From: Glycomyces sp. L485
GTDB taxonomy: Bacteria; Actinomycetota; Actinomycetes; Mycobacteriales; Micromonosporaceae
NCBI RefSeq assembly: GCF_022548875.1
Contig: NZ_JAKZEW010000011.1
Span: 36,706-100,705 of the forward strand
Length of the DNA stretch: 64,000 bases
Direction of reading: 5' to 3'
The notes under the pieces are model-generated. The model ran no database searches, was not told where the DNA came from, and saw nothing but the letters and a program-made list of their open reading frames with translations. Positions 36,160 through 45,579 of the stretch are shown one piece after another. Each line of letters begins with the position of its first letter. Position 1 is the first letter of the stretch. A program made the translations under genes and the position numbers.

Positions 36160-36894
36160 ATGCAAACTTCCGACATCCTGCAACTGACCACCACCGATCC
36201 CGACACCGGTGAGGAGCGCACCGTCGCTCTCGCCTTCATCACCGCGGGCGGTCGAACCGTCATCGACGCTGCGGCCGAACCGGACTGGTACCACGACATC
36301 CTCGCTCGCCCGATGGTGAGCGTCGTGATCGGCGACGACGCCTTCAGCGCCGTCGCCGTCCCCGACGGCACCACGGTGGCCCTCGACCGATCCGAACCCG
36401 AAGCGGGGGAGGTTCCGGCCGAGGTCGAGAACTTCGCCGACAAGCTCATGGAGATCCACGCCTGGCTGCGCTCGCAGCTGCGGCACGTGCGAGCGGAGGC
36501 CGACGCCCACCTCGCCGCCGCGCATGACGGGATCGGCGCGGCCCCGAAGCCCGGACTCGGCCTGCAACTGCGGCAGCACTGCCTGGCGTTCTGCCAGTTC
36601 TTGGAGTTCCACCACACCAGCGAGGACCATATGTTCCCCGCGCTCGAATCGCAGCACCCGCATCTGGGCGAGACCGTCGACCGGCTCCGCGAGGAGCACC
36701 GCGTGGTGGCCCGCATCCAGGGCGAGCTGGCCGTGCTCCTCGCCGACATCGGCTCGGCCGATCCCGCCGTCTTCGCCTCCGAACTCGACAGGTTGAGCGC
36801 CGAACTCACCGTGCACCTCGAATACGAGGAGGAGTCGCTCATACCGATTCTGGCCGAGATCCCATTCCCGCCGACGGGGCCGCCGCAGCCGTGA
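36160..36894 (+). CDS. Fusion of F420/PPOX-type nitroreductase-like domain with hemerythrin (HHE)
   Basis: 244 residues. Residues 1-75 resemble the core of F420H2-dependent quinone/nitro reductases of the PF04075 type ('EPDWYHDILARPMVSVVIGDD'). Residues about 90-240 form a four-helix hemerythrin-like domain with histidines and glutamates at the diiron positions: 'EIHAWLRSQLRHV', 'EFHHTSEDHMFPALE', 'REEHRVVARI', 'VHLEYEEESL'. It could sense or bind O2, NO or iron and couple this to a flavin-type cofactor; that role is inference. Standalone gene with its own ribosome site. Confidence 0.85.
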   Translation: MQTSDILQLTTTDPDTGEERTVALAFITAGGRTVIDAAAEPDWYHDILARPMVSVVIGDDAFSAVAVPDGTTVALDRSEPEAGEVPAEVENFADKLMEIHAWLRSQLRHVRAEADAHLAAAHDGIGAAPKPGLGLQLRQHCLAFCQFLEFHHTSEDHMFPALESQHPHLGETVDRLREEHRVVARIQGELAVLLADIGSADPAVFASELDRLSAELTVHLEYEEESLIPILAEIPFPPTGPPQP

Positions 36895-36973
36895 CTCGCG
36901 TGTCTGTCCCGTCACGTTCTGGGTATTGTGTCTGAGGTTCGAGCGGTTTACCCTGATCCCAATTATCGATAGT

Positions 36974-36992
36974 GGCCAATATTAATGTGGCC
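36974..36992. promoter_or_regulatory. Inverted repeat before the CBM2-protease gene
   Basis: GGCCA-N9-TGGCC with an AT-rich centre (ATATTAAT) lies 24 bases before the start codon of the CBM2-linked protease and just before its ribosome site (GAGAGGACGG). Position and symmetry suggest an operator; regulator unknown. Confidence 0.35.
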
Positions 36993-37015
36993 GCTCACTT
37001 TCGAGAGGACGGACA

Positions 37016-38272
37016 ATGGGACCGGCACTCCCCATGAGACGAACGAGGCGTCGCGGCCTGATCGCGGCCGCGTCGGCGGCGGCCATCGCCGTCGGCGGGG
37101 TCGCGGTCGGCATGACCGCCGCATCGGCCGACGAGGCCGGATGCGAAGTCGACTACCAGGTGACGGCCGAGTGGTCCGGCGGCTTCAACGCCGACGTCGC
37201 CATCACCAACCTCGGCGATCCGCTCGATGGCTGGGAGCTCGAGTGGGACTTCCCGGGCGGTCAGCGCGTCACGAACGCCTGGAACGCCACCGCAGAGCAG
37301 TCCGGGGTGCGCGTCAGCGCCGTCGACGCCGGCTACAACGGCCGGCTCGCGAGCAACGGAGCGACCAGCTTCGGCTTCACCGGCACCTTCGACGAGTCCT
37401 CCGGTAACACCGCTCCGGGCTCGTTCGCGCTCAACGGCGCCGAATGCACAGGCGAGACCGAACCCGTCCCGACCGACCCGCCGACCGACGTCCCCTCCGA
37501 GGAGCCCACCGATCCCGATGAAGGGGGCGGCGGCCAGAACGAGTGGAACCCGCCCTCGCACCTCGAACAGCCGCTGGACGAGGTCTGGGCCCACGTCGAG
37601 GACACCTACCCGTCGGACTTCCGCAACTTCGGCTGGGACCAGGTCATGGCCACAGGCGGCACGATCAACTACTGCGTGCGGTGGGACTCGCGGAACACTG
37701 CCTCGGCCTCTCTGCGCGACGATATCGAGGCCAAGCTCCAAGAGCAGTACGACCTGTGGTTCGACCAGATGGCCGGCTGGAACGATTGGCCGTTCGACCG
37801 GATCGAGGTCGACGTCGTGGGCTGGGCCGCCTACGACCGGAACCTCCTCCAGTGGAGCGACGACTCGCTCGACGTATACATCGGCGACATCCGCGAGGAC
37901 GCTCCGCAATGCGCTGAGGACTGCGGCCGCTTCTTCCACCAGGACGGGAACTACCCGAACTGCCCTGGCGGCTACGACCACCACTACGACCAGAGCCTGT
38001 GGCTGACCGAGGGCATGGGCGGCGGCGCCGGCGGTGACTGGGGCCAGCGCATGGGCCAGGAGTACTTCGTGGACTCGCTGCACTCCGCCCAGGTCACCAT
38101 CTACCTGCACGAGCTGGGGCACACCTTCGGGCTCGATGACTTCTACGACTGGACGCCGACCGGCCAGTGCTGCTTCATCATGAACGCCGGCTCGTCGAGC
38201 ACGATCACCGAGTTCGACTACTGGATGCTCCGCGACTGGTGGCGCCATCTGAAGAGCCGCTACGAACTCTGA
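37016..38272 (+). CDS. Secreted CBM2-linked zinc metallopeptidase-like protein
   Basis: 418 residues. Signal peptide about 1-38 ('ASA' cut), CBM2 about 42-144, Pro/Asp/Glu linker 148-172, then a 245-residue domain with the extended zinc motif HELGHTFGLDD (H365, E366, H369, D374) and a later methionine in 'CFIMNAG' (M389) that could form a metzincin Met-turn. Several cysteines suggest disulfides. I do not recognise the peptidase family. A cellulose-bound protease or other zinc hydrolase is the straightforward reading. ATG at 37016 has GAGGACGGAC upstream; an in-frame ATG six codons later is the alternative. Followed by a strong hairpin. Confidence 0.82.
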   Translation: MGPALPMRRTRRRGLIAAASAAAIAVGGVAVGMTAASADEAGCEVDYQVTAEWSGGFNADVAITNLGDPLDGWELEWDFPGGQRVTNAWNATAEQSGVRVSAVDAGYNGRLASNGATSFGFTGTFDESSGNTAPGSFALNGAECTGETEPVPTDPPTDVPSEEPTDPDEGGGGQNEWNPPSHLEQPLDEVWAHVEDTYPSDFRNFGWDQVMATGGTINYCVRWDSRNTASASLRDDIEAKLQEQYDLWFDQMAGWNDWPFDRIEVDVVGWAAYDRNLLQWSDDSLDVYIGDIREDAPQCAEDCGRFFHQDGNYPNCPGGYDHHYDQSLWLTEGMGGGAGGDWGQRMGQEYFVDSLHSAQVTIYLHELGHTFGLDDFYDWTPTGQCCFIMNAGSSSTITEFDYWMLRDWWRHLKSRYEL

Positions 38273-38289
38273 TCCGCCGCACCCGTCTC

Positions 38290-38317
38290 CAGGGCCTCGA
38301 CTTCGGTCGGGGCCCTG
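38290..38317 (+). terminator. Strong hairpin after the CBM2-protease gene
   Basis: Twelve-base-pair stem CAGGGCCTCGAC / GTCGGGGCCCTG with one G-T wobble and a TTCG loop, 18 bases after the stop codon. Confidence 0.85.
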
Positions 38318-38472
38318 TCGCTCGCCACCAGAGTGGAGGGGCCGTGCGGGACCGGGTGGCGGCGGATGATCTCCTGTAGCGGTGCCGCCTGCCCGGGCGG
38401 CGATCCGCTGCCGTCGGCCCGGACGGACTCAGTCCCGTGGAACCCTGGTCGGTAACAGCCGATAGTGTTTAG

Positions 38473-38485
38473 CATTGTCGAACGC
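38473..38485. promoter_or_regulatory. Candidate GylR operator in front of gylR
   Basis: CATTGTCGAACGC, about 30 bases before the gylR start, differs in one base from CATTGCCGAACGC at 39397-39409 in front of glpF. A motif shared between regulator and target promoters points to autoregulated control by GylR. Confidence 0.5.
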
Positions 38486-38513
38486 GGATGATTCTTGAAA
38501 CGGAGGGGCTGCG

Positions 38514-39278
38514 ATGCCGAAGCACATCCAGTCGCTGGAGCGCGCGGCCGCGATGCTGCGGCTGCTCGCCGGGGGCGAGCGACGGCTCGGCCTCTCCGAC
38601 ATCGCCTCCGCGCTCGGCCTCGCAAAGGCCACCGCCCACGGCATCCTGCGCACCCTCCAGCACGAGGGCTTCGTCGAACAGGACGCCGCCTCGGGCCGCT
38701 ACCAGCTCGGCGCCGAACTGCTGCGCCTGGGCACCACCTACCTCGACGTCCACGAGCTGCGGGCCCGCGCCCTGGTCTGGACCGACGACCTGGCCCGCTC
38801 CAGCGGCGAGGCGGTCTACCTCGGCGTGCTCCACCAGCAGGGCGTCCTCATCGTCCACCATGTCTTCCGGCCCGACGACAGCCGCCAGGTCCTGGAGGTC
38901 GGGGCCATGCAGCCGCTGCACTCGACCGCGCTGGGCAAGGTCCTCGCGGCCTACGACCCGGTGGCGCACAGCGAGCTCGTCGAGGCCAAGCGCGAGCCGT
39001 TCACCGCCAGGACGGCGACCGAGCTCGACGACGTCGAGGTCGCGATCGACCGGACCCGCGAGCGCGGCTACGCGACAGACGTCGAGGAGACGTGGGAAGG
39101 CGTGGCCGCGGTGTCGGCGCCCGTCTTCGACCGACACCGGCTGGCCGTCGGCGCGGTCGGCATCACCGGCGCGGTTGAGCGGGTGTGCCGCGACGGCGAG
39201 CTGCGAGCCGAGCTCGTCGCGGCCGTGCGGGACTGCGCTCGGTCGGTCTCCAGGGACCTGGGATCGGGCCCCTTCTAG
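38514..39278 (+). CDS. gylR: IclR-family repressor of the glycerol operon (GylR-like)
   Basis: 254 residues. The N-terminal winged helix (about 5-65) has 'LSDIASALGLAKATAHGILRTLQ'; the C-terminal IclR effector domain (about 75-250) contains 'VHHVFRPDDSRQVLEVGAMQPLHSTALGKVL' and 'AVSAPVFDRHRLAVGAVGITG'. Position directly before glpF-glpK-glpD is as in Streptomyces gylR-gylCABX, where GylR represses the operon and is relieved by glycerol 3-phosphate. ACGGAGGGG is the ribosome site. Own promoter, with a motif shared with the glpF promoter. Confidence 0.93.
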   Translation: MPKHIQSLERAAAMLRLLAGGERRLGLSDIASALGLAKATAHGILRTLQHEGFVEQDAASGRYQLGAELLRLGTTYLDVHELRARALVWTDDLARSSGEAVYLGVLHQQGVLIVHHVFRPDDSRQVLEVGAMQPLHSTALGKVLAAYDPVAHSELVEAKREPFTARTATELDDVEVAIDRTRERGYATDVEETWEGVAAVSAPVFDRHRLAVGAVGITGAVERVCRDGELRAELVAAVRDCARSVSRDLGSGPF

Positions 39279-39360
39279 TTTCCCTTGTTGCTGAACATGC
39301 TTGTGTTGCAGGCGAGTTCAATGCAGTCCGATTTGTCATGTGCTGTTAGTCACATTCTGC

Positions 39361-39429
39361 TTGACGTCGCAGTAGCTACTCTCGTACGTTGGTCGACATT
39401 GCCGAACGCTAATCGGATTAGAGCGTTCG
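39361..39429 (+). promoter_or_regulatory. glpF promoter and paired operator
   Basis: TTGACG (39361-39366) and TACGTT (39385-39390) are 18 bases apart. Just downstream, 8-base arms CGAACGCT (39403-39410) and AGCGTTCG (39422-39429) form an inverted repeat around an AT-richer centre; the left arm is inside the CATTGCCGAACGC motif shared with the gylR promoter. This is a good place for an IclR-type repressor. The leader to glpF is about 95 bases. Confidence 0.6.
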
Positions 39430-39526
39430 ACTGGCCTGTGGGCCGACAAAAGCCCTTCCACAGAGGGCGAGGGCCCGGGACGTATCCCCCCGAACCTCAC
39501 CTCGACCACTGACAAAGGAGTCACGG

Positions 39527-40312
39527 GTGTCCACTTCCGACATCATCATCGGCGAGGTCCTCGGCACCGCCGTGCTGATCTTGCTCGGCGGCGGCGTCTG
39601 CGCCGCCGTCACCCTCAAGAAATCCAAGGCGCAGAACGCCGGGTGGGTCGCCATCACCTTCGGGTGGGGCCTTGGCGTCCTCACCGGCGCCTACATCGCC
39701 GCAGGCGTCTCCGGCGCCCACCTCAACCCCGCGGTGACCGTCGGCCTCGCCGTCGAAGGCGGTGTCCCCTGGTCCGATGTCCCGGTCTACCTCGCCTCCG
39801 AACTCATCGGCGCGATGCTCGGCGCCTTCCTCGTCTACCTCGTCTACTACGGCCAGTTCCAGGCGCACATGGCCGAACTCGAACTCCACTCCGGTCCCGG
39901 CGCGCAGGCCACCGCTGAGGCAGCGGCCCAGAAGGCGGGCCCGGTCCTCGGCATCTTCTCCACCGGCCCCGAGATCCGGGCGTCGCTGCAGAACCTGGCC
40001 ACCGAGATCATCGCGACGTTCGTCCTGGTCATCGCCATCCTCACCCAGGGCCTCAACGACAACGGCAACGGGCTGGGCACTCTCGGCGTCCTCATCACCG
40101 CCCTCGTCGTCGTCGGCATCGGGCTCTCCCTCGGCGGCCCCACCGGATACGCCATCAACCCCGCCCGCGACCTCGGCCCCCGCATCGTCCACGCACTCCT
40201 GCCGCTCAAAGGCAAGGGCGGCTCGGACTGGGGCTACGCCTGGGTCCCCATCGTCGGTCCGCTCATCGGCGCCGCCATCGCCGGCGGCCTCTATAACGTT
40301 GCTTTCGGATGA
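39527..40312 (+). CDS. glpF: Glycerol uptake facilitator GlpF (aquaglyceroporin)
   Basis: 261 residues with six membrane helices and two re-entrant NPA loops, 'HLNPAVT' and '[11 protein letters not shown]'; the aspartate after the second NPA-R is typical of glycerol-conducting channels. It lets glycerol diffuse into the cell for phosphorylation by GlpK. GTG start with AAAGGAG upstream. First gene of the glpFKD operon. An insertion between helices 3 and 4 ('[18 protein letters not shown]') is somewhat longer than in E. coli GlpF. Confidence 0.95.
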   Translation: MSTSDIIIGEVLGTAVLILLGGGVCAAVTLKKSKAQNAGWVAITFGWGLGVLTGAYIAAGVSGAHLNPAVTVGLAVEGGVPWSDVPVYLASELIGAMLGAFLVYLVYYGQFQAHMAELELHSGPGAQATAEAAAQKAGPVLGIFSTGPEIRASLQNLATEIIATFVLVIAILTQGLNDNGNGLGTLGVLITALVVVGIGLSLGGPTGYAINPARDLGPRIVHALLPLKGKGGSDWGYAWVPIVGPLIGAAIAGGLYNVAFG

Positions 40313-40368
40313 GCCATGAGACCAAGATCGAAACCGACCGCCTCGACAACGACGTTCAGGAGCGCAAC

Positions 40369-41901
40369 ATGACCGACGCACACACCGCAGGCCCGTTCAT
40401 CGCGGCCATCGACCAGGGCACCACCTCTAGCCGCTGCATCATCTTCGACCGCGACGGACGCATCGTCGCCGTCGACCAGAAGGAGCACGCGCAGATCTTC
40501 CCCAAGCCCGGCTGGGTCGAGCACGACGCCGCGGAGATCTGGGCCAACGTCCAGGAGGTCGTGGCCGGGGCGATGGTCAAGGCCAAGGTCTCCAAAGAAG
40601 ACATCCTCTCCATCGGCATCACCAACCAGCGCGAGACCACCATGCTGTGGGACAAACGCACCGGCGAGCCGGTCCACAACGCCATCGTCTGGCAGGACAC
40701 CCGAACCGACACCCTGTGCAAGGAACTCGGCGGCGACGTCGGCCAGGACCGGTTCCGCCGCGAGACCGGCCTGCCGCTGGCCGCCTACTTCGCCGGGCCC
40801 AAGATCGCCTGGCTGCTCGACAACGTCGAGGGCCTGCGCGAGCGGGCCGAGGCCGGCGAGCTCCTGTTCGGCACCATGGACTCCTGGGTCATCTGGAACC
40901 TCACCGGCGGTGTCGGGGACGGCGTCCACGTCACCGACGTCACCAACGCCTCCCGCACCCTGATGATGAACCTTTCCGACCTGAAGTGGAACGAGGAGAT
41001 CGCCGCCGCGATCGGCGTGCCGATGCAGGTGCTCCCCGAGATCCGCTCCTCCTCCGAGGTCTACGGCGAGGTCAAGGGCGGAGCCCTCGGCGGCCTGCTC
41101 GGCGGCGTCCCGGTCGCGTCGGCCCTCGGCGACCAGCAGGCCGCCCTGTTCGGACAGACCTGCTTCGGGGTCGGCGAGGCCAAGTCCACGTACGGCACCG
41201 GCACGTTCATGCTCATGAACACCGGCGCCGAGCCGATCCACTCCGAATCGGGCCTGGTCACCACCGTCGGCTACCGCATCGGCGAGGACGAGCCGATCTA
41301 CGCGCTCGAAGGCTCGATCGCCGTCACCGGCTCGCTCGTGCAGTGGATGCGCGACCAGATGGGGCTCATCAGCACCGCCGCCGAGATCGAGACGCTGGCC
41401 TCCAGCGTGGAGGACAACGGCGGCGCCTACTTCGTGCCGGCGTTCTCCGGCCTGTTCGCCCCCTACTGGCGAAGCGACGCGCGCGGCGTCATCGCCGGCC
41501 TGACTCGGTACGTCACCAAGGCGCACATCGCCCGCGCCGTCCTGGAGGCCACCGCCTGGCAGACCCGGGAGATCACCGACGCGATGACCAAGGACTCCGG
41601 CGTCGAGCTCTCCGCGCTCAAGGTCGACGGAGGCATGACCTCGAACAACCTCCTCATGCAGTTCCTCGCCGACGTCCTCGACGCCCCGGTCGTGCGCCCG
41701 ATGGTCGCCGAGACCACCTGCCTCGGCGCCGCCTACGCCGCCGGCCTCGCCGTCGGCTTCTGGGACAGCACCGAGGACCTGCGCGCCAACTGGAGGCGCG
41801 CCGCCGAGTGGACGCCGGCCATGGACCCGGAGCTGCGCGAGAGCGAATACCACCACTGGCTCAAGGCCGTCGAGCGGACCATGGGCTGGATCGAAGAATA
41901 G
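40369..41901 (+). CDS. glpK: Glycerol kinase GlpK
   Basis: 510 residues, FGGY kinase family. '[15 protein letters not shown]' forms the phosphate-binding loop, '[27 protein letters not shown]' the glycerol site, and '[11 protein letters not shown]' and '[13 protein letters not shown]' the ATP side. I place the start at the ATG at 40369 because TCAGGAGC stands before it and the protein then has the usual N-terminus; an in-frame ATG at 40309 overlapping the glpF stop would add 20 polar residues. Makes sn-glycerol 3-phosphate for GlpD. Confidence 0.95.
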   Translation: MTDAHTAGPFIAAIDQGTTSSRCIIFDRDGRIVAVDQKEHAQIFPKPGWVEHDAAEIWANVQEVVAGAMVKAKVSKEDILSIGITNQRETTMLWDKRTGEPVHNAIVWQDTRTDTLCKELGGDVGQDRFRRETGLPLAAYFAGPKIAWLLDNVEGLRERAEAGELLFGTMDSWVIWNLTGGVGDGVHVTDVTNASRTLMMNLSDLKWNEEIAAAIGVPMQVLPEIRSSSEVYGEVKGGALGGLLGGVPVASALGDQQAALFGQTCFGVGEAKSTYGTGTFMLMNTGAEPIHSESGLVTTVGYRIGEDEPIYALEGSIAVTGSLVQWMRDQMGLISTAAEIETLASSVEDNGGAYFVPAFSGLFAPYWRSDARGVIAGLTRYVTKAHIARAVLEATAWQTREITDAMTKDSGVELSALKVDGGMTSNNLLMQFLADVLDAPVVRPMVAETTCLGAAYAAGLAVGFWDSTEDLRANWRRAAEWTPAMDPELRESEYHHWLKAVERTMGWIEE

Positions 41902-41914
41902 AGGAGCCACGACC

Positions 41915-43540
41915 ATGACCACCCTGCAGCGCGTCCCCGGTCTCGGGACGCACCCGACCGACGGCTCACCCGCGTTCACCTACCTGAACCCGAGTCGTGC
42001 CGAAATCCGCGAGCAGTTGTCGAATGCGACCTACGACCTGCTCGTGATCGGCGGCGGCATCCTGGGCATCTCCACCGCCTGGCACGCCGCACAGTCGGGG
42101 CTGCGGGTGGCCCTGGTCGACGCCGGCGACTTCGCCGGCGCCACCTCCTCGGCCTCCTCCAAGCTCCTCCACGGCGGCCTGCGCTACCTCCAGACCGGCG
42201 CGGTCAAACTCGTGGCCGAGAACCACTTCGAGCGCCGCGCGGTCACCCGTGCGGTCGCACCGCACCTTGCCAATCCGCTCACCTTCTACCTTCCCGTCTA
42301 CAAGGGAGGCCCGCACGGGGCCGTCAAGCTCGGCGCCGGCGTCTTCGCCTACTCGGCGCTGTCAGGCTTCGGCGACGGCGTCGGGCACCTGCTCGGCCCC
42401 ACCAAAGCTCAAGCCGACGTGCCCGAACTGCGCACCGAGGGACTCAAAGCCGTCGCCGTCTACGGCGACAGCCAGATGAACGACGCCCGCATGGCCCTCA
42501 TGACCGTCCGCGCAGCCGCCCAGTCCGGGGCGACCGTCCTCAACCACGCCGAGGTCACCGGCCTGCGGTTCACCGAAGGCCGCGTGTCCGGCGCCGACCT
42601 GCGCGACCGCGTCGACGGCACCGAGTTCGGCGTCGACGCGCGCGTGGTGCTCAACGCGACCGGTCCGTGGGTCGACCACCTGCGGCGCATGGAGGAACCC
42701 GGCGCCACCCCGTCGATCCGCCTCTCGAAGGGCGCGCACCTGGTCCTCAAGCGCACCGCGCACTGGCGCGCCGCGCTGGCGACGCCGATCGACAAGTACC
42801 GCATCACTTTCGCCCTGCCGTGGGAGGACATGCTGCTGCTCGGCACCACCGACGAGGAGTACACCGGCGACCCGGGCGACGTCGCGGTGACCGAGGCCGA
42901 CACCGCGCAGATCCTCGACGAGGCGAGCCTGTCTGTGCGAGGCGAGCAGCTGAAGCGCGAGCTGATCGCCTACTCGTTCGCCGGGCTCCGGGTCCTGCCC
43001 GGCGGTCCCGGCGCCACATCGAAGGCCAAACGCGAGACCGTCGTGACCGAGGGCAAGGGCGGGATGCTGTCGGTGGCCGGCGGCAAATGGACCACCTTCC
43101 GCCACATCGGACGGACCGTGATGAGCAAGCTCGCAGCAGTGCCCGGCCACTCGCTGGCCCGCCGCATGGAACCGCTGTCCGAGCTGCCGAAGAGGCTGCC
43201 GCTGCCGGGCGTCGCGAACCCGCACGCCGTCGAGCACCGGCTGCTCGGCGACGGCGGCGGGCCCGACCCACACCTCGGAGAGGACACCGCGAAGCACCTG
43301 GCGACGCACTACGGCTCGCTCTCGTTCGACATCGCGCGGCTGGCGGGGGAGCACCCCGAGCTGGCCGAGCGGATCCACCCGGACGCCCCCGAGATCTGGG
43401 CGCAGGTCGCTTACGCTCGCGACCACGAGTGGGCCGAGACCGCCGACGACGTCCTGCGCCGCCGCACCACGCTCACCATCCGCGGCCTTGACACGCCCGA
43501 CGTCCGAGCCAGGGTCCAGAGACTGCTCGACGGCAGATGA
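41915..43540 (+). CDS. glpD: Glycerol-3-phosphate dehydrogenase GlpD (FAD)
   Basis: 541 residues. 'LLVIGGGILGISTAWHAA' is the FAD dinucleotide loop, 'SSASSKLLHGGLRYL' the flavin-contact segment, 'GAHLVLKR' and 'TTDEEYTGDP' typical of respiratory GlpD. It oxidises glycerol 3-phosphate to dihydroxyacetone phosphate at the membrane, passing electrons to quinone. Thirteen bases after glpK with GAGGAG as ribosome site. The protein has about 40 extra N-terminal residues before the FAD loop. Last gene of the operon. Confidence 0.95.
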   Translation: MTTLQRVPGLGTHPTDGSPAFTYLNPSRAEIREQLSNATYDLLVIGGGILGISTAWHAAQSGLRVALVDAGDFAGATSSASSKLLHGGLRYLQTGAVKLVAENHFERRAVTRAVAPHLANPLTFYLPVYKGGPHGAVKLGAGVFAYSALSGFGDGVGHLLGPTKAQADVPELRTEGLKAVAVYGDSQMNDARMALMTVRAAAQSGATVLNHAEVTGLRFTEGRVSGADLRDRVDGTEFGVDARVVLNATGPWVDHLRRMEEPGATPSIRLSKGAHLVLKRTAHWRAALATPIDKYRITFALPWEDMLLLGTTDEEYTGDPGDVAVTEADTAQILDEASLSVRGEQLKRELIAYSFAGLRVLPGGPGATSKAKRETVVTEGKGGMLSVAGGKWTTFRHIGRTVMSKLAAVPGHSLARRMEPLSELPKRLPLPGVANPHAVEHRLLGDGGGPDPHLGEDTAKHLATHYGSLSFDIARLAGEHPELAERIHPDAPEIWAQVAYARDHEWAETADDVLRRRTTLTIRGLDTPDVRARVQRLLDGR

Positions 43541-44036
43541 GGACGACGTGGAGGTCCAGGTGCTCGCAGCCCGGCCATTGTCGGGCGGTCCACATGACTC
43601 GACGGTTCATCGGGGCCCTTTCGGCGGTGCGCGAGTTTTTCCTGTTCCAGGCGCCAGGCGCCAGGCGCCAGGCGCCCTCGGCGCCTTGGGTCCGGGGCGA
43701 GGGGTTCTGGTAGGGAACGGCTAGGCGCACAGAACAAGGGCTCCGGTGCCCCAGGGCCTACTTCTCATTGCTGAGCAGGCGGCTTCGGTTCACTCGGCCA
43801 GGCGGAAGGCAGGGAATGCGTACTCCGTGCTCCTTCGCGAGGGCATCGCGCCGGGGGATCAGGCCTCGAAGGACCCCGTCTAGTAGAATTCGCGACTGAT
43901 CGATACCTATACATATATAGGAGTCTGTGAACAGGCCATCACGGTCTTCCCCGGCATCTCGCGGACTCCGCATTCAGCGGGCACGGCCGTCCTCATACGA
44001 CGCGTCGTGTCCCGCGCAGCCCGACGTGGAGCACAT
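43541..44036. other. Gene-free stretch between glpD and pectate lyase
   Basis: 496 bases with a short tandem repeat (see 43647) and, at 43895-43925, an AT-rich patch (ATACCTATACATATATAGG) that probably holds the pectate-lyase promoter. A 71-codon frame on the - strand (43758-43973) has no recognisable product. No convincing terminator for glpFKD except the GGCGCC repeats, which can fold on themselves. Confidence 0.4.
43647..43674. repeat. Tandem repeat (CCAGGCG) x4
   Basis: Four exact 7-base units followed by a partial one. Each junction contains the palindrome GGCGCC, so the block can form alternative hairpins. It lies about 105 bases after glpD. Confidence 0.85.
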
Positions 44037-45497
44037 ATGACATCACCGACAAACCTCCGGCGCAGCCCGCGCCGCAAGCTGTTCGCGGCCCTGGCCGCCG
44101 CGATTGGCGCGGCGCTGGCCGCCACGGTCGCCCTCTTCGCCATCCCCGGCGCCAACGCCGCGGTCCAGACCGATACCTGGTACTTCGTCGAATCACGCTA
44201 CTCCGGCCTGGTCTGGGACATCCCCGGCGGATCGACCGAGCGCGGCACCGAACTCACCCAATGGGGCCTCACCGGCGGTGAACACCAGCAGTTCCGGTTC
44301 ATCGACGCCGGCGGCGGCTATTACCGGATCCAGGCGCGCCACTCCGATCAGGTCCTGGACGTGTGGGGGTGGAATCCTGACAACGGGGCCATCATCGCCC
44401 AGTACGACGACCGCAACGGCACCAACCAGCAATGGGAGGTGGAACAGAGCGGGGACTTCTACACGTTCGTCAACCGATTCTCCGGCAAAGCCCTCGACCT
44501 GTGGGGCAAGTCCACCGACCACGGCGCCCGCATCTCCCAGTACACCCCCAACGGCGGCGTCAACCAACAGTGGCGGCTCGTACCCGTCGATGGCGGCGAC
44601 GGGTTGCCGGACGGCGTCGACGGCCTCGAGGGCTTCGCCGCCGGGACCACCGGAGGCCAAGGCGGCCAGACGGTCACCGTCTCCAACCAGGCCGATCTGG
44701 AACGGTACCTCTCCGACTCCGAGCCGTACGTGATCCGGGTCGACGGCGCGATCAACGTCAGCCCCAAGGGGACCGAAATGACCGTCTCCTCGGACAAGAC
44801 CGTCATCGGCGTGGGGACCGGCGGCGAGATCGTCGGCGGCGGGTTCATTCTGCGGGAGGGAACCGGCAACGTCATCATCCGCAACCTGACCATCCGCGAC
44901 ACGCAGATGACCGAAGACGATCCGGACGACAAGGAGTTCGACTACGACGGCATCCAAATGGACGGCGCTAGCAACGTGTGGATCGACCACAACCGGATCA
45001 CGCGCATGAACGACGGCCTCATCGACTCCCGCAAGGACACCACGAATCTGACCGTCTCGTGGAATGTCATCGAGGAGGGCAACAAGGCCTTCGGCATCGG
45101 CTGGACCGACAACGTCATCACGCGGATGACCATCCACCACAATTGGATCCGCGACACGAACTCTCGCAACCCGAGCACCGACAACGTCGCCTACGCCCAC
45201 CTGTACAACAACCATCTGCAGGATGTCAGCGGCTACGGGAACTACTCGCGCGGCGCTACCCGCATGGTCTTGGAGAACTCGTACTTCGAGAACGTGAGAA
45301 ACCCTTACTACGTGGAGTCCTCGGCTGCTCAGCTGCGCGAGAGCGGAAGCATCTGCGTCTCGTGCTCCGGGCGTCAGGAGACCAACGGGTCGGCCTTCGA
45401 CCCGAGCGACTTCTACGACTACACGCTGCACCCGGCATCCGAGGTGCCCTCGCTCCTGGGCGAGTACGCCGGACCGCAGTCCTGGCTCGGCGCCTGA
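44037..45497 (+). CDS. Secreted pectate lyase: ricin-type lectin module + PL1
   Basis: 486 residues. Signal peptide about 1-41 (two arginines, long hydrophobic core, 'ANA' cut). Residues about 45-185 form a ricin-type beta-trefoil with repeated Q-x-W-like blocks ('NQQWEVEQ', 'NQQWRLVP'). Residues about 195-486 form a PL1 parallel beta-helix with the signature 'NVWIDHNRIT' (W315, D317, H318), calcium-site aspartates in 'DYDGIQMDG' and conserved asparagines in 'TIHHNWIRDTNSRNP'. It cleaves polygalacturonate by beta-elimination. ATG at 44037 preceded by ACGTGGAGC. Monocistronic. Confidence 0.93.
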   Translation: MTSPTNLRRSPRRKLFAALAAAIGAALAATVALFAIPGANAAVQTDTWYFVESRYSGLVWDIPGGSTERGTELTQWGLTGGEHQQFRFIDAGGGYYRIQARHSDQVLDVWGWNPDNGAIIAQYDDRNGTNQQWEVEQSGDFYTFVNRFSGKALDLWGKSTDHGARISQYTPNGGVNQQWRLVPVDGGDGLPDGVDGLEGFAAGTTGGQGGQTVTVSNQADLERYLSDSEPYVIRVDGAINVSPKGTEMTVSSDKTVIGVGTGGEIVGGGFILREGTGNVIIRNLTIRDTQMTEDDPDDKEFDYDGIQMDGASNVWIDHNRITRMNDGLIDSRKDTTNLTVSWNVIEEGNKAFGIGWTDNVITRMTIHHNWIRDTNSRNPSTDNVAYAHLYNNHLQDVSGYGNYSRGATRMVLENSYFENVRNPYYVESSAAQLRESGSICVSCSGRQETNGSAFDPSDFYDYTLHPASEVPSLLGEYAGPQSWLGA

Positions 45498-45549
45498 TCT
45501 GACAACGCCCGTCGGCGTGACTTCCGCCGGGGGATCGCCGACTTCGATT

Positions 45550-45579
45550 GAGGGGCCGGGCCGCAAGGTCCGGCCCCTC
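45550..45579. terminator. Hairpin between convergent pectate lyase and polyester hydrolase genes
   Basis: Ten-base-pair stem GAGGGGCCGG / CCGGCCCCTC with a ten-base loop, 52 bases after the lyase stop and about 175 bases from the end of the opposing gene. It could serve both. Confidence 0.7.

Noticed and set aside
43758..43973. 71-codon frame on the - strand between glpD and the pectate lyase
   Set aside because: Its second half has acceptable codon use, but no motif, ribosome site or neighbour supports a gene; it could be the tail of a lost gene.
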